Below are positions 32,901 through 45,064 of a stretch of 64,000 bases of DNA, piece after piece. The DNA is from Fallopia convolvulus (Eukaryota > Streptophyta > Magnoliopsida > Caryophyllales > Polygonaceae). Every line of letters begins with the position of its first letter. The stretch's first letter is position 1. The notes beneath the pieces are model-generated. The model saw nothing but the letters and a program-made list of their open reading frames with translations. It was not told where the DNA came from and made no database searches. The stretch covers positions 13,305,109 through 13,369,108 of the forward strand of contig OZ024721.1 in NCBI GenBank assembly GCA_964016875.1, written 5' to 3'. A program made the position numbers and the translations under genes.

Positions 32901-34539
32901 TGATCATGCGAAAAGCCATTGTTGCAGATATTAAGCAAGTGGGTACCATTTGTCTATCACCATTGAAAATCACTCTAGATTTCCCAAGCGATTCTATCAC
33001 TACTTCTTTGGTATAACAATCTACTTTAGCATGATGTCTTGACAACCAGTCCATGCCCAAGATAACATCAAATTCATACAAGAATAACAAGATCAGATCA
33101 GCTGGTAACTCTACTGTATCCACTCGTATTATACTATCTCGATATACTATATGTACCTTTACCATTTCCCCCAAGGGAGTCTGTACTCCTAGACTGTAAT
33201 CTAAGGGTTCAGGTTTCTTATGCACTTGAGATGCTATGGTAGATGATATGAATGAATGAGTAGATCCTGAATCTATTAATGCATGTATCTCAAGATCATG
33301 TAAATAAAGTTTACCAGTAATAACCTCAGGTGCTCTGGATGCTTCTTGTTGTGACATAGCAAAAACTCGAGCCTGACCCTGTGGTCGAGATTCCTGTGTT
33401 TGTGGTCTCCCTCTACTAGTAGTGTTATTCATGTTCTGACCTCTTCCACGACCTCTACCAAAACTCCATGCCGGTGCTTCTGATTGAACATTTTGTACAG
33501 TGGTTTCAGATGCTGCTCTTCCAATATTCGATCTATCGAATCTAGCTGGGCAGTCTTTATAAAAGTGCCCTTGTTGTCCACAATGATAACATGCTCCAGT
33601 ACGTACTCGACACTCTTCGACATGAGATCGACCACAATAAATACACATAGGTCGTGTCTGTACCATCATACCAGATCCTCTGTCATTACTACGACCAAAA
33701 GTAAAGGTGTGTCCACCTCTTTGACTATTTAAGCCACCTCGGCCAAATGTTGGTGCTGGAGAAGAAAAACTTTGACGTTTAGATGGCCTTCCACTCGACT
33801 CACCCATATGAACTGATGAGTCCCTCTTTTGCTTTTGGAAGAATGTCTGTCTTTCCTTTAATAGTGTCTCTGCTCTAATTGCTGCACTACGCAAATTTGT
33901 AAAGGTAAGAAGATCCCATGGCGTAATCTTATTCCGGATATTATAAGACAGTCCCTCTTCAAAACGCCTGCATCTATCTCTCTCTGTAGCCACATTGGCA
34001 GTTGCATAATGTGATAGCTGGGTAAATTTAACTTCATACTCAGCCACAAACATATTTCCTTGCTTAAGAGACAGAAATTCATTCTGCTTTGCATCTCGAT
34101 ATACCTCTGGCATATACTTATCTTTGAAAACAGTGAGAAAATCTTCCCATGTAAGATCTGGATACTGTATTATAGCATGTGAAACAGTTTCCCACCAATC
34201 AAAAGCATCCCCTTGTAGAAGTGATACTGAGAAATCAAACCTTTCCTCTTTTGTGCATCTCATCATACCAAATACTCTCTCTGTTCTCTTGAGCCATGTC
34301 TCAGCCTCTACAGGATCTGTAGACCCATAGAAATCAACTGCTCCTAACTTACGAAGCTCCTTGAAATTCCCCCCTCTAGACCTCATAGCTAGTCCCTGTA
34401 CTTCCTGTTTTATTGGTCCATGTGTATGAGATATATGCTCATGTTGTGCTGTATGAGATGCTCCTATAGACTGATGTGGCACGGCTGAACCTTCTCTCCT
34501 TTGTGCATCATGCTCATGCAATTCCATGTTCCTATTCAA
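29932..34539 (-). pseudogene. Gag-Pol polyprotein of the Tekay-type chromovirus, one in-frame stop
   Basis: The frame opens at 34539 and runs 1339 codons to a TGA at 30520-30522. It then continues in the same frame for 195 more residues to a stop at 29932. Domains in order: Gag (about 60-230, with WWETV), a degenerate knuckle (299-310) and a CCHC zinc knuckle CYHCGQQGHFYKDC (317-330), an aspartic protease active site DSGSTHSF (423-430), reverse transcriptase with FIDD (757-760), RNase H with VYTDAS, an integrase HHCC zinc finger and its DDE core. After the stop comes the integrase C-terminal region and a chromodomain ending near the Phe-Asn-Gly tail. Only this single nonsense codon breaks the frame; the element could have been autonomous until recently. 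Confidence 0.93.
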
Positions 34540-34629
34540 TTAAATGCAACTCTAATGTCAATTACATATGCTTATGAATGCAGAATGCCCCTAAAGAATC
34601 ATATCCCTGCTCTCATACCAAAAACTAGC

Positions 34630-36629
34630 TGTGACACACTTATACCCTATGATGTATACTTTGTAAAAACTTATTTCCCATATAAACATATAATTTACAT
34701 ATAACAACTATCCACGTAAACATATAACAAAACTAACAACCATATAAGGTTGCACACACATACACAACACAAAGTTCTATGTTGTTACTTCTCGTGCTAA
34801 TACATCTATTACTCTAACTTTATTACAACTCATATGTCTATGATGCAAAATGAGGAGGAGAAGGTTGCATTGAGCTTCAGCCAGCCGACCTGTATGAATG
34901 TGACCTCTAAACGGCCACACATCAATAAGAACTAGCTGAACCTGAAAATTGTTTTGCGATTTACATGAGTCGCATACTCAGTGAATATAAACCATCATCA
35001 ATTATTTCACATAGAGTCAAACATTTAGTCCATATACATATACATACCTATTATACATATGTCATATAAGAATTTACTATGCATATGCAAATGTTGATGT
35101 ATCCAATTTATTATTCTGTGAACTGTTCAAGCCTGAATCTGCCCCGCGTTTCCATTACCGACTCTTTTCCATTACCAACTTTTCCTTTTTTTCTTCCATA
35201 TACCAACTTTTTTTTTTTTTTTCTATTACCGACTTTTAGGCATCTTAGGCCTCATTTGCTCATATATCATCTCTTAGGCATCTTAGGCCTCATGTACGAC
35301 CCGTAGGTCTCTTTTGTATACAAATTCAAGGCAAGACAGTCACATGTCCTTTTAATCTCATTGCAATATGCTATGCAATCAAGTGCATCATGTAACCATA
35401 TATCATATGACATCTGTTAACATACTTTCTATACAAACAACTCTGGAAATTTCAAAGCTATCACATATATCCATATAACTCATATAGCACATATATCCAT
35501 GTAGCTCATATAGCACATATATCCATATAATTTCTATAGCACATATATCCATATAGCATATATAGCACATATATTCATATAGCTCATATAGCACATATAT
35601 CCATATAGCTCATATAGCAAATATATCCATATAACACATAGGGTTGAATCTTCGTTCTATACTCACCTCTTTAAGACAATAACTATATTTCTCCCCCTTG
35701 TCTCTGACCCCGTTCTATGACTTGAGCTCCTATATGTAACCCAATGCAAATTAGGCTATTTATTCTTATAGACTCTAACCCGTATGAAATAAAATGCAAG
35801 TATGCATTATAACTTTTTGTGCATAATTCCAAATCCTTTAAAACTTGACAATAATAAACTATATATATAGAAGAGCATTTTTCTAGTTCAAATCTCTATG
35901 AAAAACTTGATCAAAAGTTCCCATAATTTCATTACAAGGCAATAGCCTAAAATTACTCTGAAATCTTTTACCAAATATATATCTAATATCGAAAACATCC
36001 TTTAAGCATTATAAATCGACTGATTTTCAAATCAAAATCAACAGTAGATCTAGATCTGGAAAATTAGAAATTTCTAAATAAACCATTAATTAATTAAAAA
36101 CTTACCAAATCACGCTTATACTTCAGGATTAAAACCCGATAGAAGAATTCTTGTACTAGATCCACAAAAAAAACAACAAAACCTTGAGTTTCCTGTTCAC
36201 TTCTCTCGTTTCTTTCTCTCTGGAGCCTCTCCCTTTTTTTTGTTGTACGTATGTTTAGCAAAGTAGGAAAGCTTACAAATATATATATCATAAAGGCCTA
36301 ACAAGACAAATTTCAATTTCCAACAACAAAAGTCAAAAACCAATTTCCAACAAAGGCAAAGTGATTTTAATCAAAGTTGAATTCTGCGTACTTTCGGCTA
36401 GAATTTTGGATAATTCCGTTTTCCACCCTCAAATTTCCTTTATTACAAACTTTACCCTAAAATAATTAATAATTAACTTTTTCTTAAAAACTTTTTAAAA
36501 TATAAAAACTTAAATTAGAAAATAAATATTACTTTTAAAAATGCATATATCATGTCAATATGTCATGCATATGCTTCTAATATTATATGAATGCAAAATG
36601 ACGTATGCACCTTGGTCGGGGATGTTACA
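34630..36629 (-). repeat. 5' LTR of the Tekay-type element
   Basis: It is 2000 bases long and parallels 27887-29860 with a small number of substitutions and short indels. It lies nine bases from the primer-binding site. Its outer end is followed by the CTTTC duplication. Confidence 0.95.
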
Positions 36630-37021
36630 CTTTCTTTGGAGATAGGACCCCATAAGAATGAGTTTCTATCAAAGCGTAGGTTGACACTATTATCGAGCAA
36701 AAAGAAATGTGTCTTTTCTTTTGGGAGTAGAATATCACATAAGTGTGGTTTACTGCAAAGTGGATCGAGTATGGCCCATTTTCCTTGTTAGGGCGTTAAA
36801 TTGAGTGGACTACTTCTAAATTAGCCCATTCGGTTTCTTTTTGACAAACTCCATCACTTATTAAATATTTAAATTTGCTAAAATTATTCAAGATAATTTA
36901 ATCTTGCAAAATTCTTTATTTTAAGGATTATCTTATTTTTGGAGTGTGATGGAGAAAAAAATCCTTGTTTTTATAAAAAGAATTCTATGGATTTTCTTTT
37001 ATGAAATAACGGGATATTACA

Positions 37022-37612
37022 AGTTTATGGTTTATGGTTTAGGATTTAGGATTTTGTATAAGGTTTAAGATAATGTTTAGGTATGTTTTTGGGTCAAGTT
37101 TAAGGTTTATGATAAGAGTTAGAGTTAAGAGTTAGGATAAAGCTTTATGGTAGGGTTTGGGATAAGAGTTAGGGTTTATGGTAGAATTTAAGTGAAGTTT
37201 AGGATTTAGGATAATGTTTATATTTTTAGAGTTTTGTGTAAGGTGTAAGGTTTGAGTTGTAGAGTTTAAGGCTTAAGGTATAGAGTTTAGAGTAGGATTT
37301 GGATGAGGTATAGTGTTTGGGTATAAGATTTAAGTTACATGTTATATTTTTAAGACTTAGGGTTTAAGGTTTTAGAATTTTGTATAGAATTTAAGATAAC
37401 ATTTAGGGCAGGATTTTGGGTAGCCTTACCCTAAATCTTACTAAAAACCCTATCTTATGCCTTTAAACCCTACACTAAAAGCCTACCTTAAACCCTAATC
37501 TTTAAACCTTACCCAAACTACCCTAAAGCCTTCCCCTAATCATAAAACTTAAACCTTACCCAAAACTCCCCTAAGCCTTATCTTAAATCCTACACCCAAA
37601 CCCTATCTTAAA
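37022..37612. repeat. Degenerate telomere-like repeats in head-to-head order
   Basis: From 37022 to about 37420 the plus strand is made of variants of TTTAGGG (GGTTTAGGATTTAGG, GAGTTAGGGTTTATGG). From about 37425 to 37612 it switches to variants of CCCTAAA (CCTTACCCTAAATC, AACCCTAATCTTTAAACC). Exact heptamers are few, so the array is either very old or a minisatellite with telomere-like composition. Confidence 0.6.
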
Positions 37613-38241
37613 TAAATGGTGTGTGAAAGTGATTTGTGTACGTACAATTTTCAAATGTTCATAACTTTTTGCCCATGTGTCAAATTGGAGCTTATAATAT
37701 ATCAAATCGAAGCTATCAACACAATTATACTAAAAAAAATTTGGATTGGGAAAGCGGCTCGCATGATGCGAGCTGCACCATGGTGCAAGCCACTTCCTCT
37801 TGCGAGTCACACCGTCTTGCAACCTAAAATGAGCTTCATCTTCCGGCCCGATCCATTTCCTTGGGTACCCATTTAGGTTTCGCATCAAGTTGCGAGCTGC
37901 ATCGTGATGCGTGGCATCTTGTGTGCGTCGGAAAAAAAATTTGTGTGCATAAATCTTCTGCCATGCCTTAATGTCTCATTGTCTCATGAAATTTAATAAA
38001 AACCAATTTGTCTTCTTGGCAAAATAAAAGGGTAAGCTTTAGAGCACGTATAGTGGGCCGGCCCATCTTTGATCAAAAGATTGTTGACCAATTCAAGTTC
38101 TTTTTCAGAGATGAAAGCCCAATCATTCTGATACCGGAGTTTGCTTCGCCCCTCCTCTCCTCTCTCTCGACGAGATCTTCTGGTGGTTTTAGAGCTTCAT
38201 CTGAATCATCATCGGCAGAAGAGTTCGGTGGTCTTTCTATA
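37613..38241. other. Palindrome-rich repeat and MIP3 upstream region
   Basis: Between 37754 and 37912 there are several short palindromes, including CTCGCATGATGCGAG and GCACCATGGTGC. They belong to a repeat also seen near 50100. The segment from about 38040 is the leader of MIP3. The frame upstream of the chosen ATG is open, but the upstream peptide is not conserved-looking. Confidence 0.5.
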
Positions 38242-41200
38242 ATGTCCGTGATCGATGTTATCAAATCTTGCTACGATTCAATTGAACAGGTAGCTACTTG
38301 GTGATCTATTCCTGTGTCCGCCTTTCTAAAGATGTGTGGCTCTATTTGCTCTTTCGTGCCAGTTGGTTTTTTTCAGCCCTCCAATTTTTCAAAATAGTTT
38401 ACTTTTTGCTGGCTTTATTCATTGGAAACCAAGAAATTCATGTTCGTGCGGCGCATTTTCATGATCTAACATCATTAGACAGCTGTTAAATTAATCGTTA
38501 AATCCGCAGAGTGTTTCCCAGCGGAATGGTGAAAGTCTTTTCCAAGGAGGATGAAAATTTAAAATAGTTGTATGAAGGAAGAAGAGAAAGCGACGATTAA
38601 TTACAAGATGATTCATAGAGAAAGCTTTAGTGATTTGCTAATCTGTTATAGAAATGAGTATTCGATATGTTGGAGACTTGGTGTGAATTAAATGGATTTT
38701 TGGCAAATGGAGTGCATCTAAGCAAAGAGTGGTAATGAATTTGCTGATTTATTATGATATAAAGTAGAAATCTATCACTTGCGATGTGATTCAGAATTAT
38801 GTGGGAATTGAGATAATGAAGAGAAATCAAATCATTGCCTGCCTTCTTGAGGGTAGGCATTTGAGTTAGAATTTGTAAAATCTGCTTCTGTTGAATTAGG
38901 TTTTATCGTGATTCCTCTTGCTTTAAGAATTATACAGAACATTGCAAATTGTATAGGCTTTAAGCCGTTACATCATAAAAATAAATCTTTTTTTTGGCCT
39001 AGGCATGTTCCTTACTTCCATTCTCTAATATCTATCTTTTCAGTTTTCACTATAGAATAATGACACCATTATCCAACATTAATAATTTCATGGTACTGCT
39101 CAGCTATGTTTGTTCCTTTTTGCCTATAGAGAATCTAATGATTTGATTCTGAGTCCAAAACTCTAAAGAATGTTTTCTTTTCCGAGCTTCTTTTCTAAGT
39201 ATTGATCAACATTGTTGGAATTGTAATAATTTCCCAAAATTACAAAGGAAAAATGATACAGCTCCACTGCCACTGATCACATGCTAAAACACATGCACAT
39301 GGACCAAATCAAACGAACCGGTTGTTGAATTTTATCTGGTTTTAAGCTACATTTGCTAGTTTGTGGGACCTTTCCACTTTCTCCATATCATTTTCCTCTA
39401 TTTTGAGTATTAGCTATTAAGCTCTTATATTACTATCAAGAGTAAGGTATTTGCTTTTCCATTATGAAAGGGAGTAGCTGGTATGTGTTCGTTCTTATAA
39501 CATTTTAATATTTGATTGATGTTACAGAATCTGAGTTTTTCCACTTTTTTGAGTTGTGAAAGACTTGCTTTCAGTTCCTTCTCTTTTCTAATTGTAGATT
39601 TCTAACAAAAAGCAGATTGACCGAGAAGAAAGAAGAAATTAATATTGTTTGTCTCTATACTCTTTTGCTTTGTCTTATAGATTATTAACAATATTTTCTT
39701 TTTGGGTCTGATTCTTTGTAGACGAAAGAGTACATTGATGATGCCATACTTTACCTAGACGCTGGATGCACTGAGAGCTTCCAGTCCACTGGGGCATATT
39801 CTATATTAGTTGAACATGGAGTCCGTGCTGTTTGCAGCTTGGAGAACATGTCTCCCATTGATGTCGTAAGTGCATACAATGCTAACTCATTTAAGGTTTA
39901 TTTTGTATCTCTAGTGCAACCCCTTTTGTCAGCGCATCAACTTGTGTCTCAAGCTCATGGGTTATTATTGACTTCACCCCGTCTGTCTCAAGATTGAATG
40001 GGATGGGTCATATGTGGTATAGTGCTAAAGTTGGTTTAGCCTGTACACCGTAAAATATGAACATGTCTCATATGTGCTAATTTGGAGTGTCAAATTTCAT
40101 ATGCTTTTCTTGTGAGTGATTGAGATTATCGTCCATAATGACCATGGTATGAATTGCAGTAACTAAAAAAATATAGCATTACCATAAATCCTAAGTTGGT
40201 TGACCAAAAGGTTTCAAAATTTAAAATTTACTATACTAATTGGATTGCCTTGTGGAAACATGCTGGAAGTAAAACCTCTATTACATATAATTTTTCAATG
40301 ACATTATTGACATCCCCTTTCAGGTTGCCAATTGGAATGCAAGTTCAGATCCAGCTAAGAAAATTGTGATTATGACTTCATGTCTCTTAAGTGATACCCA
40401 TCGATACATACTACGCTGTCTCAGCACACATCAAGGAATCCAGAAATGTTCAATATTCACATCCATCTCAGAGGTGCTCTATCATTTTTCTGGGACTAAA
40501 ACTGTTGGCCTATACGCTATATCAATGTGTGTGGATTCTGAATGACCTATTAAATTGTTTCCTAATCTGCATTGTTGAACTTAAGGCTTCTGCTCAATTG
40601 CTATTCAGAGATTTTGTGTTACGTACATGATAAGTTATTGCTTCTATATTCATATGACTTCATCCCAAGACAATCTGGGACAATTAGTTATTTGGTTTCC
40701 ACCTCCTGCAGGGTTTCATTTCCAACCAGATATATGAACCTAGATTTTGCCGTAAGTTGTAGAATATTTCTTTTAAATATCTTGCTAATTGTTTCTCATC
40801 ATTACCCATTTGCATGATAAACAAGGTATAGGCTCATGTCAAGTTTAAAACTGAATCAAGTCAATAGCTTAAAATGCCGAACATATGTATTTGTGCAGTC
40901 AAATGCTATATCTGATGTTTCTACTCATCTGCATGTTGATCCCTTTTTCTATTGTTAAATTTTAGGCAGCACATTCAGGATATCCCGATTCTCCTCTAGG
41001 TCCTGATGCTTTCCATGAGTATGAATCCTTGTTATTACAAGATTATGAAGAGCTGATAAATAAGCATAAGAAAGAACATGGATCATTGGAACAGAGTGGC
41101 ATGAGAGAAAATTTGATCAATAACGAGGAAGGATGGTCAGAACTTAATGAAAAAGACATTTCCAATCCTTCAGCTCCTCCCGTTGCTGGAGTGCTCTATG

Positions 41201-44139
41201 GAGATAGTGCTCCAGCTGAGGAAATTACAGAGCAAAAGTTGGTGGTGTCTGTGCACCATTTCCCCATGATTTTGTGCCCTTTATCACCGAAAGTTTTTGT
41301 TCTGCCTTCGGGTGGATTAGTTGCAGAAGCATTCCTGTCATCCAAACATGAGGATTCACTTAGCCCTGCATTACCTTCCTTGAGCACAGGAATGGGTTCA
41401 AATGCTGAAGATACTGTTCCTGGAGCAATGTTGACTGCCCATTTCCTGTATCATATGGCTGCCAAGGTAATTACTGTGTATCATCTTTAAATCCTTGTCA
41501 TCCTTCCAGTCAACCTTTGCGTGTCCATTTATGAAGTATTTGCTTTTGTTTCCTATTTTTTTTGAAATTTTAATTTGAAAGGCTTGAACATATTACTCAA
41601 TATGCTGTGCAAGTTATCTCAGCAATAATTGGAATCAATGGACCACAGATTGTTGTTCCTATTTCTCTCAGTGAAAGTGAGATCAAGGAGAAATCAGGAA
41701 TTTGTTTTTTGGAGAGGATTTGAGCAATCAACGCATTAACTATTGTTCTCCCAAGTCATGGAATATTTACACCAGTTAGAGATTTTATTATCTGTGTACT
41801 AAAAAAAACTCAACAGCAATGCTGATAATACTTGAGGACCAATCCTTTCCTAATTTTCAAATCTTCAAATGTGTAGATGGATCTGAAACTGGAAATATTT
41901 TCCTTTGGTGACCTATCAAATACAGTTGGAAGGATAATGACAGACATGTCAAGTCTCTACGATGTAGGTCGCCGTAAAAGGTCTGCAGGGTTGTTACTGG
42001 TTGACCGTACTCTAGATCTTCTCACCCCATGTTGCCATGGTGACTCATTTTTTGATAGAATATTTTCTGCCCTACCTCATAGAGAAATTTCAGCTTCTCC
42101 AATCCTTTCAAAAGGCATACCCCCCCAACAAAAGCATAAATCTACCCTTGATGTTGAGATACCTGTTGGAAATATTCTCAACAAACCAGATAACTTCCAG
42201 CTCTTAGAAACAATTGAAGCTGCTCTCTGTGGCTGGAACTCTAGCAATTCTGACTGTAGAACTCAGGATCTGATCAATATTTGCTCAAAAGTAAATAGTC
42301 CCAAGTTATTTGACTCCTCAAAGAAGCTGCTTAATGGATCCTTCGTCTCTGCAGAGCATTTCCGTGGTACACCATATCTGGAGGCTGTCTTAGACAGAAG
42401 GACAAAAGATGGAGCTGTTTTGGTGAAGAAGTGGCTCCAGGAGGCCTTAAGAAAGGAGAATATTGCCACACCTATTAAACCTCGCCCTGGCTCAGCTACA
42501 AAAGCTGAGTTGGAATCCTTGCTAAAGTCCTTAGTTAAAACTGATTCATCTTTGCTTAGAAATAAAGGGATTGTCCAGTTAGCAACAGCTTCCATAATGT
42601 CTCTGGATGAAAACAAGGCTGCCAAATGGGATGCATTCATGAGTGCAGAGAAAATGCTGAATATCTGTGCTGGAGACACGAGTCAAAATCTTGCTGCCCA
42701 AGTAAGTGATCTCGTTAATAAGAGTATATTAGCCGTGAGATCAGATTCGTCTCAGGGTTTGCTTTCCTTTGAAGATGCTTTTCTGTTGACAAGTGTTGGA
42801 TATATTCTTGCTGGTGAGAACTTCCCCACATCTGGATCCTCCCCTTTCTCTTGGCAAGAGGAACATTTATTAAAAGAAGCTATTGTGGATGCAATCTTTG
42901 AGAACCCAGCTGTAGCAAAACTTAAATTCCTTGAAGGTTTAACCAAAGAGCTTGAAAACTACCAAAGCAAGATTCTTTCAAAAGAAACACATGAAGAGCC
43001 AGTAGAACTGTCCATTGATGATTTTGATGATGATCAGTGGGGAAAGTGGGGTGAAGAAGAAGAAGATGACGGTAACAGTAAAGAAAAAGGTTATGATGAT
43101 GTGCAGCTGAAACTTGAGCTACGTGACCGGGTTGATAATCTTTTCAGATTCTTTCACAAACTAGCCAGCTTGAGTAGGAAAAACATACCACTCAGAGAAG
43201 CATCAGTAGTATTAGAATCTGGACTCGGTGATGATTCTTATGAGAAAAAAGGGCTTTTGTACAAGATACTGAAGGCTGCATTAGGAAGACATGAAATTCC
43301 TGGATTGGAGCACCACTCTTCTGCTGTGGGACGACTCTTCAAAAGCGGGTTTGGGAGATTTGGTCTTGGCCAAGTAAGTATTCGTGCATTCCTTTTTTTT
43401 CACCCAACTTGCACCTACAGAACTGCAGAACTGCAAGTCTACTTGAAAATTTGACCTCCTTGACCTGAAACATTTAGGGATTGAGTTTTGCACTTTTGTA
43501 CCTATAAGGCTATAACTGATATCACCATTCACCATCCCATAGATGAATAGGGCTTGTTTGGCACTGTATATTATAATCACATTTTTAGGTATAACTACTC
43601 GTTTGGTACAACAACAGACTATTATACTATCTTTTATGAATAAGGCCCTTTTTAACCAAAAGTTTTCTCTTACCATTTCCCCCATCTTGCACAAAAACCC
43701 TACCCATCAACCAATTTTAAACTCAAAAATCACCATACAAATGACTAGACTCGGAAGCTATTTAAACTAAACATGATCCGATGACTATTGATATGTAACT
43801 TTCTTTTGTCTATTATTGTGCAGGCGAAACCTAATCTCGCAGACCAAAATGTTATCTTTGTCTTTGTCGTAGGAGGCATCAACGGACTAGAGGTTAGTGA
43901 ATTGAGTTATTTTTTTTTTCTTTCAAATCCTATATATTTTATCTAGAACTTCTAGTGGTGTTCTAATACTGGAATTCTGATTATTGGTGTTTTCTTTGGG
44001 CTTTAACTAGGTACGAGAAGCTTTTGAGGCGTTATCTGAAAGTGGAAGGCCTGAGATAGAGTTAATCGTAGGTGGAACAACTCTTCTAACCCCGAGTGAC
44101 ATGGTGGAATTGCTTCTTGGAGACTCGAGTTTCTTTTAG
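38242..44139 (+). CDS. MIP3: SEC1/Munc18 (SM) family protein MIP3-like (SCFD2 type)
   Basis: In Arabidopsis MIP3 is an SM-like subunit associated with the MAG2 (Dsl1/NRZ-type) tethering complex at the ER, acting in Golgi-to-ER transport and storage-protein export. Seven exons splice in frame: 38242-38289, 39722-39865, 40324-40473, 40966-41466, 41877-43373, 43824-43892 and 44011-44139. The product has 845 residues. Recognised segments are the N-terminus MSVIDVIKSCYDSIEQ, LDAGCTESFQ and VRAVCSLENMSP, then SSDPAKKIVIMTS, SGYPDSPLGPDAFHEYESLL, and the Sec1 core with LLLVDRTLDLLTPCCHGDSF in exon 5. An acidic linker with DDFDDDQWGKWGEEEEDDG sits in the last third. The C-terminus contains VIFVFVVGGINGLE and LIVGGTTLLTP. 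Introns are long but normal. No defect was seen. The family is secure; the symbol rests on overall resemblance. Confidence 0.9.
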
Positions 44140-44484
44140 CACTTGCAGGTCTTGATGTCATGGAGCTTGTTGTATTCAATTTAGTGTGTGATTTTCTATT
44201 TGTGTTTTGTAAGTTCGAGAGTTGACGAAGAATGAGGTGGTAAAATAGAAGGGACATATCTGGGGTGTACATAAACACTGTTAATTTATTAGACATGAAG
44301 AAATGCTTACCTTTTTTTAATGTTTACGAATGAACATAAAGCTCTTACTTATTTTCATCAATTCATTACTATTATAAATATTATTAAGCACGATTAGCAC
44401 TTGTTATTGGTTATTGCTTGCGACTTTTTTGTTTATCCGAAAGAAGGCATGAGCCTGGTAGAGCTTATTATCAAGACTAATGCT
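44140..44484. other. MIP3 3' UTR and AT-rich flank
   Basis: This contains the 3' UTR of MIP3 and a short AT-rich stretch. No other feature was seen. Confidence 0.6.
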
Positions 44485-44600
44485 AGGCGCCCCGGATAGT
44501 AATTCTAGGCGGCCCGGTCTTTTTGATTCGGTTGATCTGAACGAAGTGAAAAAAAATAAAAAAATTGATTGGTTCGGTCATGACGGCCGAACACACTAAA
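44485..44600 (+). repeat. Left member of an inverted repeat pair (partner 49940-50045)
   Basis: GCTAGGCGCCCCGGATAG, TTCTAGGCGGCCCGG and TTGGTTCGGTCATGACGGCC match, in inverted order and with substitutions, the sequence at 49940-50045. The two may be the ends of one large element about 5.5 kb long. Confidence 0.5.
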
Positions 44601-44778
44601 GTAGCAATAAATTTTAAACAAAAATAAACTTCTATGATAGTACATTAATTGAACGGAAAATTACACCCAAATTTGCAAATTCCAACATAGGAAGGTAATT
44701 AAAGCTATTCACGTGCTATTTACTAGTTAACATAAAATTACACCTAAATCTTCTATCTATATCTATCTATATATATTA

Positions 44779-45062
44779 CTACCTCCGTTTCGCAATATAA
44801 GTCATTTTTTTTATTTTGCACATGAATTAAGACAAGCTTAAAATGAAAAAAATGATAATTTAATGTTTGTTTTTATCAATGTACTATTAAATCTCTAACT
44901 AATAGAATTGCTTGTGTTAATATATATTGTTGGAATGTTAAGTAAATTAAATAGAGGAATGACTTATTTTAGAAAGTTTTACATTTAATAAGGGAAGAAA
45001 GTAATTATATTATGAAACACCTTTTAGAGCTGAAAACAACTTACATTGCGAAACGGAGGAAG
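44779..45062. mobile_element. Stowaway-type MITE (284 bp)
   Basis: The TIRs read CTACCTCCGTTTCGCAATAT on the left and CTTCCTCCGTTTCGCAATGT on the right (minus strand). TA flanks both sides. The centre is AT-rich and non-coding. Confidence 0.88.
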
Positions 45063-45064
45063 TA

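Larger units (their letters stand above)
27887..36629 (-). mobile_element. Tekay/Del-type chromovirus (Ty3-gypsy), nearly intact, 8.7 kb
   Basis: A complete minus-strand LTR retrotransposon: LTRs at 27887-29860 and 34630-36629, a primer-binding site near 34609-34620 (one mismatch to the tRNA-Met site), a polypurine tract beside the 3' LTR and one Gag-Pol frame with a single internal stop. The target-site duplication CTTTC is perfect (27882-27886 and 36630-36634). The C-terminal chromodomain places it among chromoviruses. The LTRs differ by scattered substitutions only, so insertion is fairly recent. It interrupts an older LTR. Confidence 0.95.
27112..37021 (-). repeat. LTR split by a nested chromovirus (parts 27112-27886 and 36635-37021)
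   Basis: The right edge reads TGTAATATCCCG on the minus strand, the typical LTR start of this window; the left edge, next to the primer-binding site, reads GAGGTGTTAAA, a one-base variant of the usual GTGTTACA end. Removing the inserted Tekay element and one copy of its 5-bp duplication leaves an LTR of about 1.16 kb. The 3' partner LTR of this element was not found to the left. Confidence 0.65.

Noticed and set aside
35403..35594. Repetitive Tyr/Met/Cys/Ile peptide frame on the minus strand
   Set aside because: It is the translation of the LTR minisatellite, not a gene.
38008..38241. N-terminal extension of MIP3 upstream of 38242
   Set aside because: The frame is open back to 38008, but the peptide is low in conservation features and MSVIDVIKSC is the expected family start.
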